Origin: an uncultured Lachnospiraceae bacterium
GTDB taxonomy: Bacteria; Bacillota; Clostridia; Lachnospirales; Lachnospiraceae
Reading direction: 5' to 3'
Assembly (NCBI GenBank): GCA_910588125.1
Contig: CAJUPI010000093.1
Location: 1-8,285, forward strand
Length of the DNA stretch: 8,285 nucleotides
The first letter of the stretch is position 1. The number at the start of each line of letters is the position of its first letter. The notes beneath the pieces are model-generated. The model was not told the DNA's origin. It did no database searches and worked only from the letters and a program-made list of their open reading frames with translations. Positions 1-6,284 of this stretch are shown in pieces. The position numbers and the translations under genes are program-made.

Positions 1-90
1 TCAATTCCCGCAGTCTATTTGCCATTTGCAGCTTCAGTCCATAGGACAGCTTTGGCGAAATCGGAAAAAGCAGCAGGCCCTTTCCGGCCG

Positions 91-118
91 CTGCCCGCTC
101 CTTGTTCCATGGCGTACC
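91..118 (-). repeat. Left copy of a 28-bp inverted repeat
   Basis: Read on the minus strand, this stretch begins GGTACGCCATGGAA and continues into AAGGAGCGG. It matches 8207-8234 on the plus strand at 26 of 28 positions by my own alignment, and the match stops on both sides. In both copies one frame reads G-T-P-W-(N/K)-K-E-R. The sequence to its left (1-90) contains no start or domain I recognise. The minus frame through it is open to the window edge, and so is a plus frame that ends at 148-150. I cannot say whether this is a dispersed repeat or the remnant of a small gene. Confidence 0.6.
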
Positions 119-167
119 TTCTGAAAAAATCAACAAAAAGAAAAAAGTGACAGGAGGGATCGATACG

Positions 168-761
168 ATGGCGCGGAGAAGATGGGGGAGGGAACCAGAT
201 CTCCCCACTCTAGGACAGTTGGAGAAAGAACAGAAGCGTCTGGATTACCGGAAGAGCTATGGAAGCTCATTGCTGGGGACGATCTATGCGCTGATAATAG
301 TGGCAGGGATATCGATGTTGCTTTCATCGCTGCTAATTTCAGTCCTGAAGATCTATGGAAACAGTATGGAGCCGGGGCTGGAGAGCGGGGATACGGTGGT
401 TGCCATAAAGAGCAGCCGGTTCCAAAGAGGGGATATCGCGGCATTTTATTATAACAATAAGATTCTGGTGAAACGGGTGATCGCATTGCCTGGGGAACTG
501 GTGGAGATCGATGAAAACGGGGCGGTATCCGTCAACGGGACAGTGTTAGAAGAGCCATATGTGAAGGAGCTGAGCCTGGGAGAGTGCGATATCCGGATGC
601 CATATGAGGTGCCGGAGGATCGGTGGTTTGTCATGGGGGATAACCGTCAGGAATCGGCAGACAGCCGTGCGGTGGCAGTGGGGTGCGTATCGGCAGAACA
701 GATAGTAGGAAAGGTGGTTTGGAAGGTCTGGCCGTGGCAGGGGTTTGGGCCGGCGAAATAA
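168..761 (+). CDS. lepB: Type I signal peptidase (S26 family)
   Basis: This membrane-anchored serine protease removes signal peptides from exported proteins on the outer face of the cytoplasmic membrane. The 197-residue product has a basic cytoplasmic N-terminus of about 35 residues, one transmembrane helix (about 36-60), and then the S26 catalytic domain. Ser66 in GNSMEP is the nucleophile and Lys103 in VKRVIALPGE is the general base. MGDNR (156-160) with SADSR (163-167) forms the conserved C-terminal box. The length suits Gram-positive SipS-type enzymes. I chose ATG 168 because AGGAGGG (152-158) lies 9 bases upstream. An in-frame TTG at 102 would add 22 residues without a ribosome site. No promoter is clear, so transcription may start outside the window. 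The gene has no evident link to the catabolic operons and converges on the minus-strand operon across the 796-862 hairpin. The family call is secure; the substrates are unknown. Confidence 0.95.
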   Translation: MARRRWGREPDLPTLGQLEKEQKRLDYRKSYGSSLLGTIYALIIVAGISMLLSSLLISVLKIYGNSMEPGLESGDTVVAIKSSRFQRGDIAAFYYNNKILVKRVIALPGELVEIDENGAVSVNGTVLEEPYVKELSLGECDIRMPYEVPEDRWFVMGDNRQESADSRAVAVGCVSAEQIVGKVVWKVWPWQGFGPAK

Positions 762-795
762 GGAAATATCTTTGAATATTAGTAGGGAGATATTG

Positions 796-862
796 CAAAA
801 TAAACTCCCCGTCATTTCTCTATCCTGTGTTCGGATGGAGAAATGGCGGGGAGTTTATTTTG
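796..862. terminator. Long hairpin, probable bidirectional terminator; also a repeat copy
   Basis: Bases 796-820 pair with 838-862 (25 pairs, one G-T wobble). A further 821-825/833-837 stem leaves a 7-base loop at 826-832. The arms begin CAAAATAAA and end TTTATTTTG, so either strand gives a GC-rich stem followed by a T-rich tail. It lies between the convergent ends of the signal peptidase (761) and the aldolase (956), where one element can stop both transcripts. Its left arm and loop recur at 8241-8285, so it is also a dispersed repeat. Termination is inferred. The tail is interrupted (TTTATTTTG) rather than a pure T run. Confidence 0.75.
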
Positions 863-955
863 TAACCAACATCATGACATTGATCTTACAACGCTCTCTT
901 TGGCGTATAAAGAAGATAACAATGTCCTATCATTTGGCAAGAAAGCGGTTTTAGG
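863..955. other. Non-coding gap between hairpin and aldolase end
   Basis: This short spacer has no credible gene start. One plus frame (about 876-958) reads like protein (D-I-D-L-T-T-L-S-L-A-Y-K-E-D-N-N-V) and could be a relic, but it has no ribosome site or recognisable domain. A 7-base inverted repeat (876-882 GACATTG with 920-926 CAATGTC) spans 37 bases and is probably not meaningful. Confidence 0.3.
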
Positions 956-1861
956 CTATGTCAGAGAAACTCCGCCCGAGACGAGGATACGGCGAATCTC
1001 ATCAAGCTGTGCTTCGGTGACTGCCTGCAACGGTTGGGAGACCGTACGGCTGCCCAGTCCGAAAAGCTCCAGGATCCCTTTCATGCCGGCCATCCAGCAG
1101 CCGCTGACAAAGATCGCTTTGCGTATGGCATTGATTTGTTCCTGAAGCTGGCGCGCCTCCTCAAGACAGCCTGCCTGACAAGCGTTTTGAAGCTGTACAA
1201 ACAGGCCCGGGACGAAGTTGGCCAGGCCGGGAATACAGCCCACGGCGCCCCAGAGCATGCTTACGCAGCAGAGTTCCTCTGCTCCGTTTAGAACAGCAAT
1301 ATCTTTATCCTTTAAAAGGATCATGGCCCGTTGGAGCTGCTGCCAGTCGGCGGTGCTGTCTTTGTAGGCTACGATATTATCGTATTCCGCCAGCCGGGAT
1401 ATGGTTTCCGGCAGAATATTGGCATGGGTAGTTTCCGGGATGTTGTAAACCGCAATTTTCAAGCCGGTGGAACGGCAGATGGCATCGTAGTGGCGAAGGA
1501 TCTCATCCTGGCCAAAACTGGTGAGATAAAAAGGGGGCGTGCAGACGGCGATTTTGCCACCACATTCTTCAATCGTTTGCAGCCGTTCAATAACCCGGCT
1601 GGTGGAAGTATCGATTGCGCCGCAAAATACGGGGATCCGGCCGCCGGATGCGGCCAGGGCGGTCTTCATCGTTTCCTGCCAGACGTGATCCGACAGACGT
1701 AGTGCCTCACCGGAAGTACCATTGACAAAGATTCCGGAGACGCCGTTTTCGATATCAAAAGAAATCAGCCTTTGTAAGGCATCGGAGTCCAGCTCTTCCC
1801 GTGGAGTAAGCGGAGTGACAATCGGGGGAATAATGCCGGTATAAGTTAATTTATTGTTCAT
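956..1861 (-). CDS. DapA/NanA-family class I pyruvate aldolase
   Basis: A 301-residue (beta/alpha)8 enzyme of the dihydrodipicolinate synthase / N-acetylneuraminate lyase superfamily. These cytoplasmic enzymes form a Schiff base with pyruvate and make or break a C-C bond. Visible landmarks are the carboxylate-binding loop GTSGEA (48-53), TPPFY (108-112), the catalytic Tyr139 in YNIPETT, and the Schiff-base Lys167 in IVAYKDST. The Arg that follows the Tyr motif in true DapA (YNVPSRT) is replaced here (YNIPETT). TPPFY also resembles sialate or 2-keto-3-deoxy sugar-acid aldolases more than lysine-pathway DapA. I therefore infer catabolic cleavage of a 2-keto-3-deoxy-type acid. ATG 1861 is preceded by an AGAAAGGA site. 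It is the last gene of the minus operon, 68 bases after the regulator, and its transcript probably stops at the 796-862 hairpin. The substrate is unresolved. Confidence 0.9.
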   Translation of the reverse strand: MNNKLTYTGIIPPIVTPLTPREELDSDALQRLISFDIENGVSGIFVNGTSGEALRLSDHVWQETMKTALAASGGRIPVFCGAIDTSTSRVIERLQTIEECGGKIAVCTPPFYLTSFGQDEILRHYDAICRSTGLKIAVYNIPETTHANILPETISRLAEYDNIVAYKDSTADWQQLQRAMILLKDKDIAVLNGAEELCCVSMLWGAVGCIPGLANFVPGLFVQLQNACQAGCLEEARQLQEQINAIRKAIFVSGCWMAGMKGILELFGLGSRTVSQPLQAVTEAQLDEIRRILVSGGVSLT

Positions 1862-1929
1862 GACAATCCTTTCTTTGTAGAAAATATTGATGAATGGCCG
1901 TTTTTTATTGCCAAAAAGGGTAATGCAGA

Positions 1930-3009
1930 TCAGATATCTGCTGCTTTATCTGTCCGGGAACGGGGCCCTTTGCAGCTTTCCCGTTCTACAATGCCGGGCT
2001 GAAAGAGGTAATATTCAAAATCCAGCAGAGGCTTTTCATTTAAAATTCCCCAGAGCAATTCCGCGGCCTTCTCCCCGATCTCATAATTTTTATACGATAC
2101 AGAGGTGAGAGAGACCGGAAGGCGGTTGCAGATATCTGTGTTGTCATAGCCGATAATGCCGATGTCATCAGAGACGCTTAAGCCATGCTTCTGGATAGTC
2201 TGGCAGCACGCCTCGGCCACCTGATCGTTGAAACAGAAGATTGCGTCCAGAGCATCTTCCCCTTGCAGCAGCTCTTTAGTGGCCTGGGCGATATCCGGAT
2301 CAAAGCGGATCAGGCGGCGATTGATGGGAATATCTTCCTCCATCAGCATAGAGATATAGCCCTGACAGCGGTCAATGCTGGTTTTATATTTTAACCGCGC
2401 CAGATAGGCGATATTGCGGTAACCATGGCGGATCAGGTGCTTAGTGGCAATATATCCGCCATAGAAGTCATTGGAGGTAACGGTAGGCACGTTGATGCCT
2501 TCTACACTGCGGTTACAGAAGACAAAGGGAGTCCGGGCGGAAGCAAGCTGGTTATAGAGCCGGAAATTGACCCGGATATCATTGGATACTACGGGTACAA
2601 TAATCATGCCGGATACGCCGGAACAGAGCAGGCGCTTTACATACTGCTCTTGCTTATCAGAATCATTGTCCGAATTGCAGATGATAATATTGATCCCGTA
2701 ACGCTGAGCTACATTTTCCGCCCCACGAACCAGACCGGGATAGACGGCGTCCATAACATTGGGGACGATGACGCCCCAGGTGCCGACCGGTGAAAGGCCT
2801 CCGTCCGTCAGGCCCACGACATAAGTCCCGCTGCCGTTGCGGGAGGTAAGAAAGCCCTCCTCCTCCAGCTCGCGGATCGCTTTATCAAGGGTTGTGCGGG
2901 TGGTATCCAGCTTCCGGCAGAGAACCGGACGGGAGGGAAGCCTCTCCCCGGGCATATATTTACTGATTTCCTGAAGCAGGGCCTGTTTGATCTCCTTGTA
3001 GCGCAGCAT
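1930..3009 (-). CDS. GntR/LacI hybrid transcriptional regulator (AraR type)
   Basis: A 359-residue regulator with a GntR winged helix-turn-helix at about 2-66 (GERLPSR, then TTRTTLDKAIREL as the recognition helix, and the wing NGSGTYV). A LacI-type periplasmic-binding-protein sensor domain follows at about 77-345. The sensor carries the usual motifs: SNDFYGGYIATKHLI (179-193), DAIFCFNDQVAEAC (255-268) and GIIGYDNTDI (284-293). B. subtilis AraR has this architecture. Such proteins bind DNA as dimers and usually repress a sugar pathway until a sugar or sugar acid binds. ATG 3009 has AAAGGAG about 9 bases upstream. The gene sits between the dehydrogenase (47-base gap) and the aldolase (68-base gap), so it would be cotranscribed and possibly self-regulating. 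Likely targets are the dyads at 3967-3979 and 4131-4171. The effector is unknown. Confidence 0.92.
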   Translation of the reverse strand: MLRYKEIKQALLQEISKYMPGERLPSRPVLCRKLDTTRTTLDKAIRELEEEGFLTSRNGSGTYVVGLTDGGLSPVGTWGVIVPNVMDAVYPGLVRGAENVAQRYGINIIICNSDNDSDKQEQYVKRLLCSGVSGMIIVPVVSNDIRVNFRLYNQLASARTPFVFCNRSVEGINVPTVTSNDFYGGYIATKHLIRHGYRNIAYLARLKYKTSIDRCQGYISMLMEEDIPINRRLIRFDPDIAQATKELLQGEDALDAIFCFNDQVAEACCQTIQKHGLSVSDDIGIIGYDNTDICNRLPVSLTSVSYKNYEIGEKAAELLWGILNEKPLLDFEYYLFQPGIVERESCKGPRSRTDKAADI

Positions 3010-3056
3010 ATGTGAATTCTCCTTTTGTGTGAATGATATACGGAATATTTATGTTA

Positions 3057-3866
3057 TCACTTAAAGACAGAAAAACCGCCGTCCACCATCAGATTATGTC
3101 CGGTTACGTAATCGGAGGCTGGCGAGGCCAAAAACAGGGCAGCTCCCTTGATGTCCAGTCCCATGGTTCCCATGCGTCCCGCCATAGTAGCACCGGCGTA
3201 ATCGTTGACAAAGCCTTGAGGCAGATCTCCCTTGTCAAAGCCTCCGGGAGATATACAGTTGACCTGCACTTGATAAGGTGCCATAAAGGCGGCCAGATCT
3301 CGCGTCATACCGATGACGCCGGCTTTGGAGGCGGCATAATCGACAGGCTGTTCCATCTTATGATTCCGGCGGTACATGTCCCGATCCCGGCCGACGACGC
3401 CGGCGATGGAACCGATATTGATGATTTTGCCGCTGTTATGCCTGGCCATATAGCGGCCTACGGATTGGCAACAATATAAAGGGCCGAGCAGGTTAGCGGT
3501 GATCATGTCGGAGATATCCCGGGGATCCCGTTTGAAAAAGTTGCCTTCGGAGGCGCCGGATCCGCCGCCGGCATTGTTGATCAAAATATCGATATGTCCT
3601 TTCCAGGCGTACACAGCATCAGCCATGGCTTGTACCTGTTCAGGGAAACGCTGATCGACCTGAAAGAGAAAAACTTGAGTCCCATAATTTTCAGAAAGTT
3701 CTGTAGCTGCCTTTTCAAGCTTTTCATGATTGCGTGCAGCCAGGGCAATATGGCACCCCATGGCAGCCAGCGCCCCGGCCATATCAAAGCCCAGCCAGGA
3801 ATGGCCGCCCGTGATCAGCGCCACTTTCCCGGACAAATCAAACATGGTTTGGATGGAATCTTTCAT
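3057..3866 (-). CDS. Short-chain dehydrogenase/reductase, sugar-acid type
   Basis: A 269-residue classical SDR with a Rossmann fold that uses NAD(H) or NADP(H). Motifs are the cofactor loop TGGHSWLG (19-26), NNAG (97-100), Asn125, Ser153, and Tyr177/Lys181 in YAASK, giving a complete Asn-Ser-Tyr-Lys tetrad. SPGGF (207-210 region) and a C-terminal VDGGF end are also typical. Residue 24 is Trp where the TGxxxGxG motif normally has Gly. The insert before the catalytic Tyr (MYRRNHKMEQPVDY) resembles gluconate 5-dehydrogenase/KduD-like enzymes as I recall them. The likely role is oxidation or reduction of a hydroxyl or keto group on the acid imported by the TRAP system. It is the first gene of the minus operon. 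ATG 3866 follows AGAAAGGAT. The SDR family is certain; the substrate is inferred only from context. Confidence 0.93.
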   Translation of the reverse strand: MKDSIQTMFDLSGKVALITGGHSWLGFDMAGALAAMGCHIALAARNHEKLEKAATELSENYGTQVFLFQVDQRFPEQVQAMADAVYAWKGHIDILINNAGGGSGASEGNFFKRDPRDISDMITANLLGPLYCCQSVGRYMARHNSGKIINIGSIAGVVGRDRDMYRRNHKMEQPVDYAASKAGVIGMTRDLAAFMAPYQVQVNCISPGGFDKGDLPQGFVNDYAGATMAGRMGTMGLDIKGAALFLASPASDYVTGHNLMVDGGFSVFK

Positions 3867-3886
3867 AATATCCTTTCTGGCGTAAA

Positions 3887-3950
3887 CGTGTCCGGCAATT
3901 TGCTTTTGCCGGAAAACACGATGAAAAACGCCCGCAGGCGGCAGTGCCGC
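3887..3950 (-). promoter_or_regulatory. Structured GC-rich leader before the dehydrogenase
   Basis: On the minus strand, just upstream of the dehydrogenase ribosome site, two structures are visible. TCCGGCAA/TTGCCGGA (3891-3898 with 3906-3913, 7-base loop) is extended by CGTG/CACG with a 3-base bulge. A perfect 13-base dyad, gcggca-g-tgccgc, lies at 3938-3950. Between them the minus strand also offers a CCGC-CT-GCGG pairing followed by GTTTTT, which overlaps and so competes with the 13-base dyad. This could be an attenuator-like leader, or the dyads could be protein operators. Both readings are inference. Confidence 0.4.
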
Positions 3951-3966
3951 AAGTAATGTTGACTAT

Positions 3967-3979
3967 TATCGGTCAGATA
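3967..3979 (-). promoter_or_regulatory. Putative operator dyad, site A
   Basis: TATCGGTCAGATA on the plus strand is a 13-base imperfect dyad (TATC/GATA arms plus a G-C pair). Its minus strand contains ATCTGACCGAT, identical over 11 bases to site B at 4133-4143. It lies about 90 bases before the dehydrogenase start. The sensible candidate binder is the regulator encoded in the adjacent operon, which is an inference. Confidence 0.5.
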
Positions 3980-4047
3980 TAAAAAACCAGTTAAACAAAA
4001 AGGATTGATCGAATCGGAAAATGATAAAATTTATATTCCATGTAGAA

Positions 4048-4076
4048 GATATAACATTAAAAAACCGGAAAGTCAA
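4048..4076 (-). promoter_or_regulatory. Possible minus-strand promoter
   Basis: On the minus strand TTGACT (4076-4071) is followed after 17 bases by TATATC (4053-4048). This is a good -35 with a mediocre -10 for the housekeeping sigma factor. It would start the dehydrogenase operon near 4041, giving a leader of about 175 bases with site A and the hairpins inside it. A GATAAT at 3970-3965 is an alternative -10 without a good -35. Confidence 0.4.
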
Positions 4077-4130
4077 GAGAGATATTGGAAGTTTTGCTAA
4101 TTGTTTGTTGTAAAAAACAGGAAAATATCA

Positions 4131-4171
4131 AAATCTGACCGATTTAACCTAATATCTGACTGTTTTTAGGT
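4131..4171 (+). promoter_or_regulatory. Putative tandem operator dyads, sites B and C
   Basis: Site B (4131-4145) is AAATC-TGACC-GATTT, with perfect 5-base arms centred on 4138. Site C contains ATCTGACTG (4154-4162) inside ACCTAA(4147-4152)...TTAGGT(4166-4171), a dyad centred on 4159. The centres are 21 bases apart, two helical turns, so two dimers could sit on one DNA face. Both lie just upstream of the -35 element at 4179, a position compatible with activation or with repression by looping to site A. Confidence 0.55.
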
Positions 4172-4178
4172 ATATCAG

Positions 4179-4207
4179 TTGACATCGCGACAACTTTCGA
4201 TTATGAT
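4179..4207 (+). promoter_or_regulatory. Near-consensus promoter for the aldolase-TRAP operon
   Basis: TTGACA (4179-4184), a 17-base spacer, and TATGAT (4202-4207) form a near-consensus housekeeping promoter. Transcription would begin near 4214, leaving a leader of about 50 bases before the coding start. The imperfect dyad GTTG...CAAC (4178-4194) overlaps the -35 and could be another protein site. Confidence 0.8.
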
Positions 4208-4257
4208 GAAGGCACTGAAAAGGTTGATCGAAGAAATTATCAGAAAGGAAGGTTATA

Positions 4258-4269
4258 ATGGCAACATGA
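4258..4269 (+). promoter_or_regulatory. Three-codon leader reading frame overlapping the aldolase start
   Basis: The strong ribosome site AAAGGAAGG (4244-4252) is ideally spaced (5 bases) from ATG 4258. That ATG reads only M-A-T-stop and ends at 4269, overlapping the ATGATG (4266-4271) that opens the aldolase frame. The aldolase may therefore be translated by re-initiation or coupling. Alternatively, ribosomes may start directly at 4266 with a long 13-base spacing. Confidence 0.45.
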
Positions 4270-5084
4270 TGACAAATACGTTTTTTAAAAACAACCTGAA
4301 GGAAAAAATGAAAAAGCGGCCGGTATTTGGTATGACGATTTGCAGCGGTTCGCCGGCGATTATCGAGATGTTAGGATATGGCGGACTGGATTTTGCTTTC
4401 ATTGATACCGAGCATAATTCCAACGGGGTTGGCGACTGCCGGGAACTGATACTGGCCGCACGCATGGGAAATGTCGCACCTCTGGTGAGGGTGGGCAGTC
4501 CGGATGAGGTTGAGATCCGCAAGGCTTTGGAGTTGGGAGCGGAAGGCGTGATTATTCCTCATATTAAGACGGTGGAGGAGATGGAGGCTTGCGTGCGGGG
4601 AGCCAAATTTCCGCCTCTGGGCCGCCGGGGTCTGGATTTCGGTGTTCGATCCGCCGGCTACGGACTGCGGGAATATGAAAATTCGGACTATATCAGTTAC
4701 AGCAATGACACAGAGCTGGTCATTCCCATGATGGAGGATTTTGAGTTTACGGCCCGGATGGATGAACTGATGGCAGTTCCGGGGATCGATGCCATCAATT
4801 TTGGCCCGGCGGATTATGCCAATTCCCTGGCATTGCGCACGGGCTACAGCACCGACGAACCCCAGGTCTATGACGCCCTGCAAAAGCTCAGAGCTTATTG
4901 TGAGCCTAAGGGCATCGGTATCATGGCTCCGGCCAATCCGCCGACGCTGGAAAGCGCAATGGATCTGATTCATAAGGGGGCGACGATGATTATTATGTCC
5001 AGTGATTTTAATATCTGGAGTGCCAGCGTCCGCTCCATCCGCGAGGAGATCGGGAAGGTGCTGAAGGCTCAGGCTCAAAAATAA
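4266..5084 (+). CDS. HpcH/HpaI-family class II aldolase
   Basis: A 272-residue metal-dependent pyruvate aldolase of the HpcH/HpaI superfamily, which cleaves 4-hydroxy-2-keto acids or 2-keto-3-deoxy sugar acids to pyruvate and an aldehyde. Visible residues are IDTEHN (46-51, catalytic His50), Arg75 in PLVRVGSPD, the GRRG loop (119-122), metal ligand Glu157 in PMMED, and metal ligand Asp183 in GPADYANSLAL. Length and order match HpaI and YfaU-type 2-keto-3-deoxy-L-rhamnonate aldolases. The frame is open back to 4179, but that TTG is the -35 hexamer. The family pattern (a short lead into LKEKMKKRPVFGM) favours ATG 4266 or 4269. It is the first gene of the plus operon, 57 bases before dctP. Its substrate may be the same as that of the unrelated class I aldolase across the control region, or a related one. 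Confidence 0.92.
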   Translation: MMTNTFFKNNLKEKMKKRPVFGMTICSGSPAIIEMLGYGGLDFAFIDTEHNSNGVGDCRELILAARMGNVAPLVRVGSPDEVEIRKALELGAEGVIIPHIKTVEEMEACVRGAKFPPLGRRGLDFGVRSAGYGLREYENSDYISYSNDTELVIPMMEDFEFTARMDELMAVPGIDAINFGPADYANSLALRTGYSTDEPQVYDALQKLRAYCEPKGIGIMAPANPPTLESAMDLIHKGATMIIMSSDFNIWSASVRSIREEIGKVLKAQAQK

Positions 5085-5141
5085 GAAACAGAAAAAACAG
5101 CACTGTAAAAGACAAAATCATAAAATTGGAGGTTACGGGTA

Positions 5142-6260
5142 ATGAAAAAATTAATATCGGTTCTTCTTTGCGTTGCTTTGATGTGCAGTATGACAGCTTG
5201 TGGAAAATCAGATTCTACGGGAGGAGGGACAGCAGCTCCGGCAGAGACAGCCGCCGCTGAGCCGGCTCCGGCAGAGACAGCAGCAGAGACAACAACGGCT
5301 CCGGACAAGGTGTATACCATGAACTGCGGAATATCCATCGCTTCGGGCACGCCGCGGGAGGAAAGCTGTGATGTCTGTTATGCAGAGAGCTTTAAGGAAT
5401 ACGTGGAGGAGCATTCCGGGGGAGCCATCAAATTTGACATTTTTTATGGGAACAGCTTGGGATCGGATGCCGATGTTGTGGCGGGGTTGTCCAACGGATC
5501 GGTGGAATTCTACTGTGGTGATATTACTACGGTATCTTCCTATTATAATCCGGCATTGTTGTTTTCTATCCCTGGCGCTATTGGCTCAATCGAGGAGGCA
5601 AATCGTCTGTTTGACAGTGAATGGGGACAGAAATTTTTCGATGAATGTGCAGCTACTTCCGGAATCCGTATTCTCTGTTCCGTAGGGAAGGGATTCCGCA
5701 ATTTTACCACAGTAAAGCATCCGATCAAGACCGTGGATGATGTGGCAGGACTGAGCTTCCGCGTGCTGAACAATCCTTTATATATCCGAATGGTGGAATC
5801 ATTGTCCGCCAGTGCAGTACCCATGGATATTTCCGAGCTTTATACGGCACTGCAGAATGGCGTGGTGGATGGCCATGAAAATTCGATTCCCAATATTTTG
5901 CAGGACAAGACTTATGAAGTAGAGAAATATCTGGTATTGGATGCACATACCGGCAGCTATTTCTGCGGCATGATCAGCGATTCCTTTTATCAGTCTTTGC
6001 CAGCCGACTTGCAGCAGGTGGTACAGGATGCCAACGAGTATGCAAAAGAGCAGGTGAAGGAAACGGCGAATAACATTTTGACCAATGGTATTGAAACCCT
6101 GCGCGACAATGGGGTAGAGGTTTATGAACCGACAAAGGAGGAGCTGGACGCTTGGCATGCCGCCTATGCAGAGCAGTGCATGGAGCTGGCAAAAGAGCAG
6201 ATTGGAGCGGAGATCGTAGATGATTTCGTAGCGGCCGTAGCCGAGTATGGCAAGGAGTAG
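5142..6260 (+). CDS. dctP: TRAP transporter substrate-binding lipoprotein, DctP family
   Basis: A 372-residue binding protein that captures an organic acid outside the membrane and delivers it to DctQM. A lipoprotein signal ends in MTAC with Cys20 as the lipid anchor, as expected in a Gram-positive cell. Residues 22-55 are a low-complexity Ala/Glu/Pro/Thr tether. The DctP fold follows, with GKGFRNFTT (Arg186), GLSFRVLNNPLY (Arg207, the conserved carboxylate-binding Arg) and ELYTALQNGVVDGHEN (232-247). Arg207 indicates a carboxylated ligand. A hexuronate, an aldonate or another hydroxy-acid would suit the aldolases nearby. GGAGG (5128-5132) lies 9 bases before the ATG. The gene is followed by dctQ after 24 bases. 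Family assignment is secure; the ligand is not. Confidence 0.95.
   Translation: MKKLISVLLCVALMCSMTACGKSDSTGGGTAAPAETAAAEPAPAETAAETTTAPDKVYTMNCGISIASGTPREESCDVCYAESFKEYVEEHSGGAIKFDIFYGNSLGSDADVVAGLSNGSVEFYCGDITTVSSYYNPALLFSIPGAIGSIEEANRLFDSEWGQKFFDECAATSGIRILCSVGKGFRNFTTVKHPIKTVDDVAGLSFRVLNNPLYIRMVESLSASAVPMDISELYTALQNGVVDGHENSIPNILQDKTYEVEKYLVLDAHTGSYFCGMISDSFYQSLPADLQQVVQDANEYAKEQVKETANNILTNGIETLRDNGVEVYEPTKEELDAWHAAYAEQCMELAKEQIGAEIVDDFVAAVAEYGKE
5235..5281 (+). repeat. Two-copy 17-base repeat encoding the lipoprotein tether
   Basis: GCTCCGGCAGAGACAGC occurs at 5235-5251 and again at 5265-5281, a 30-base (10-codon) period. It encodes A-P-A-E-T-A repeats in the flexible linker between the lipid anchor and the binding domain. 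In-frame copy-number change would only alter tether length. Confidence 0.85.
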
Positions 6261-6284
6261 GGATATCCGAAGGAGGAATTTTAC

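Noticed and set aside
102..167. Longer signal peptidase starting at TTG 102
   Set aside because: No ribosome site precedes 102. ATG 168 has AGGAGGG at good spacing, and the extra residues are not typical of the family.
3920..3936. Catabolite-repression (cre) site near TGAAAAACG
   Set aside because: It matches only half of the cre consensus and has the wrong spacing for the rest.
4179..4265. Longer HpcH-family aldolase starting at TTG 4179
   Set aside because: The TTG is part of the TTGACA -35 element and the added residues would be upstream of or inside the promoter; family members begin near 4266.
4371..5078. Long antisense frame of 235 codons opposite the class II aldolase
   Set aside because: It has no ribosome site or recognisable domain and lies entirely opposite a gene with intact family motifs.
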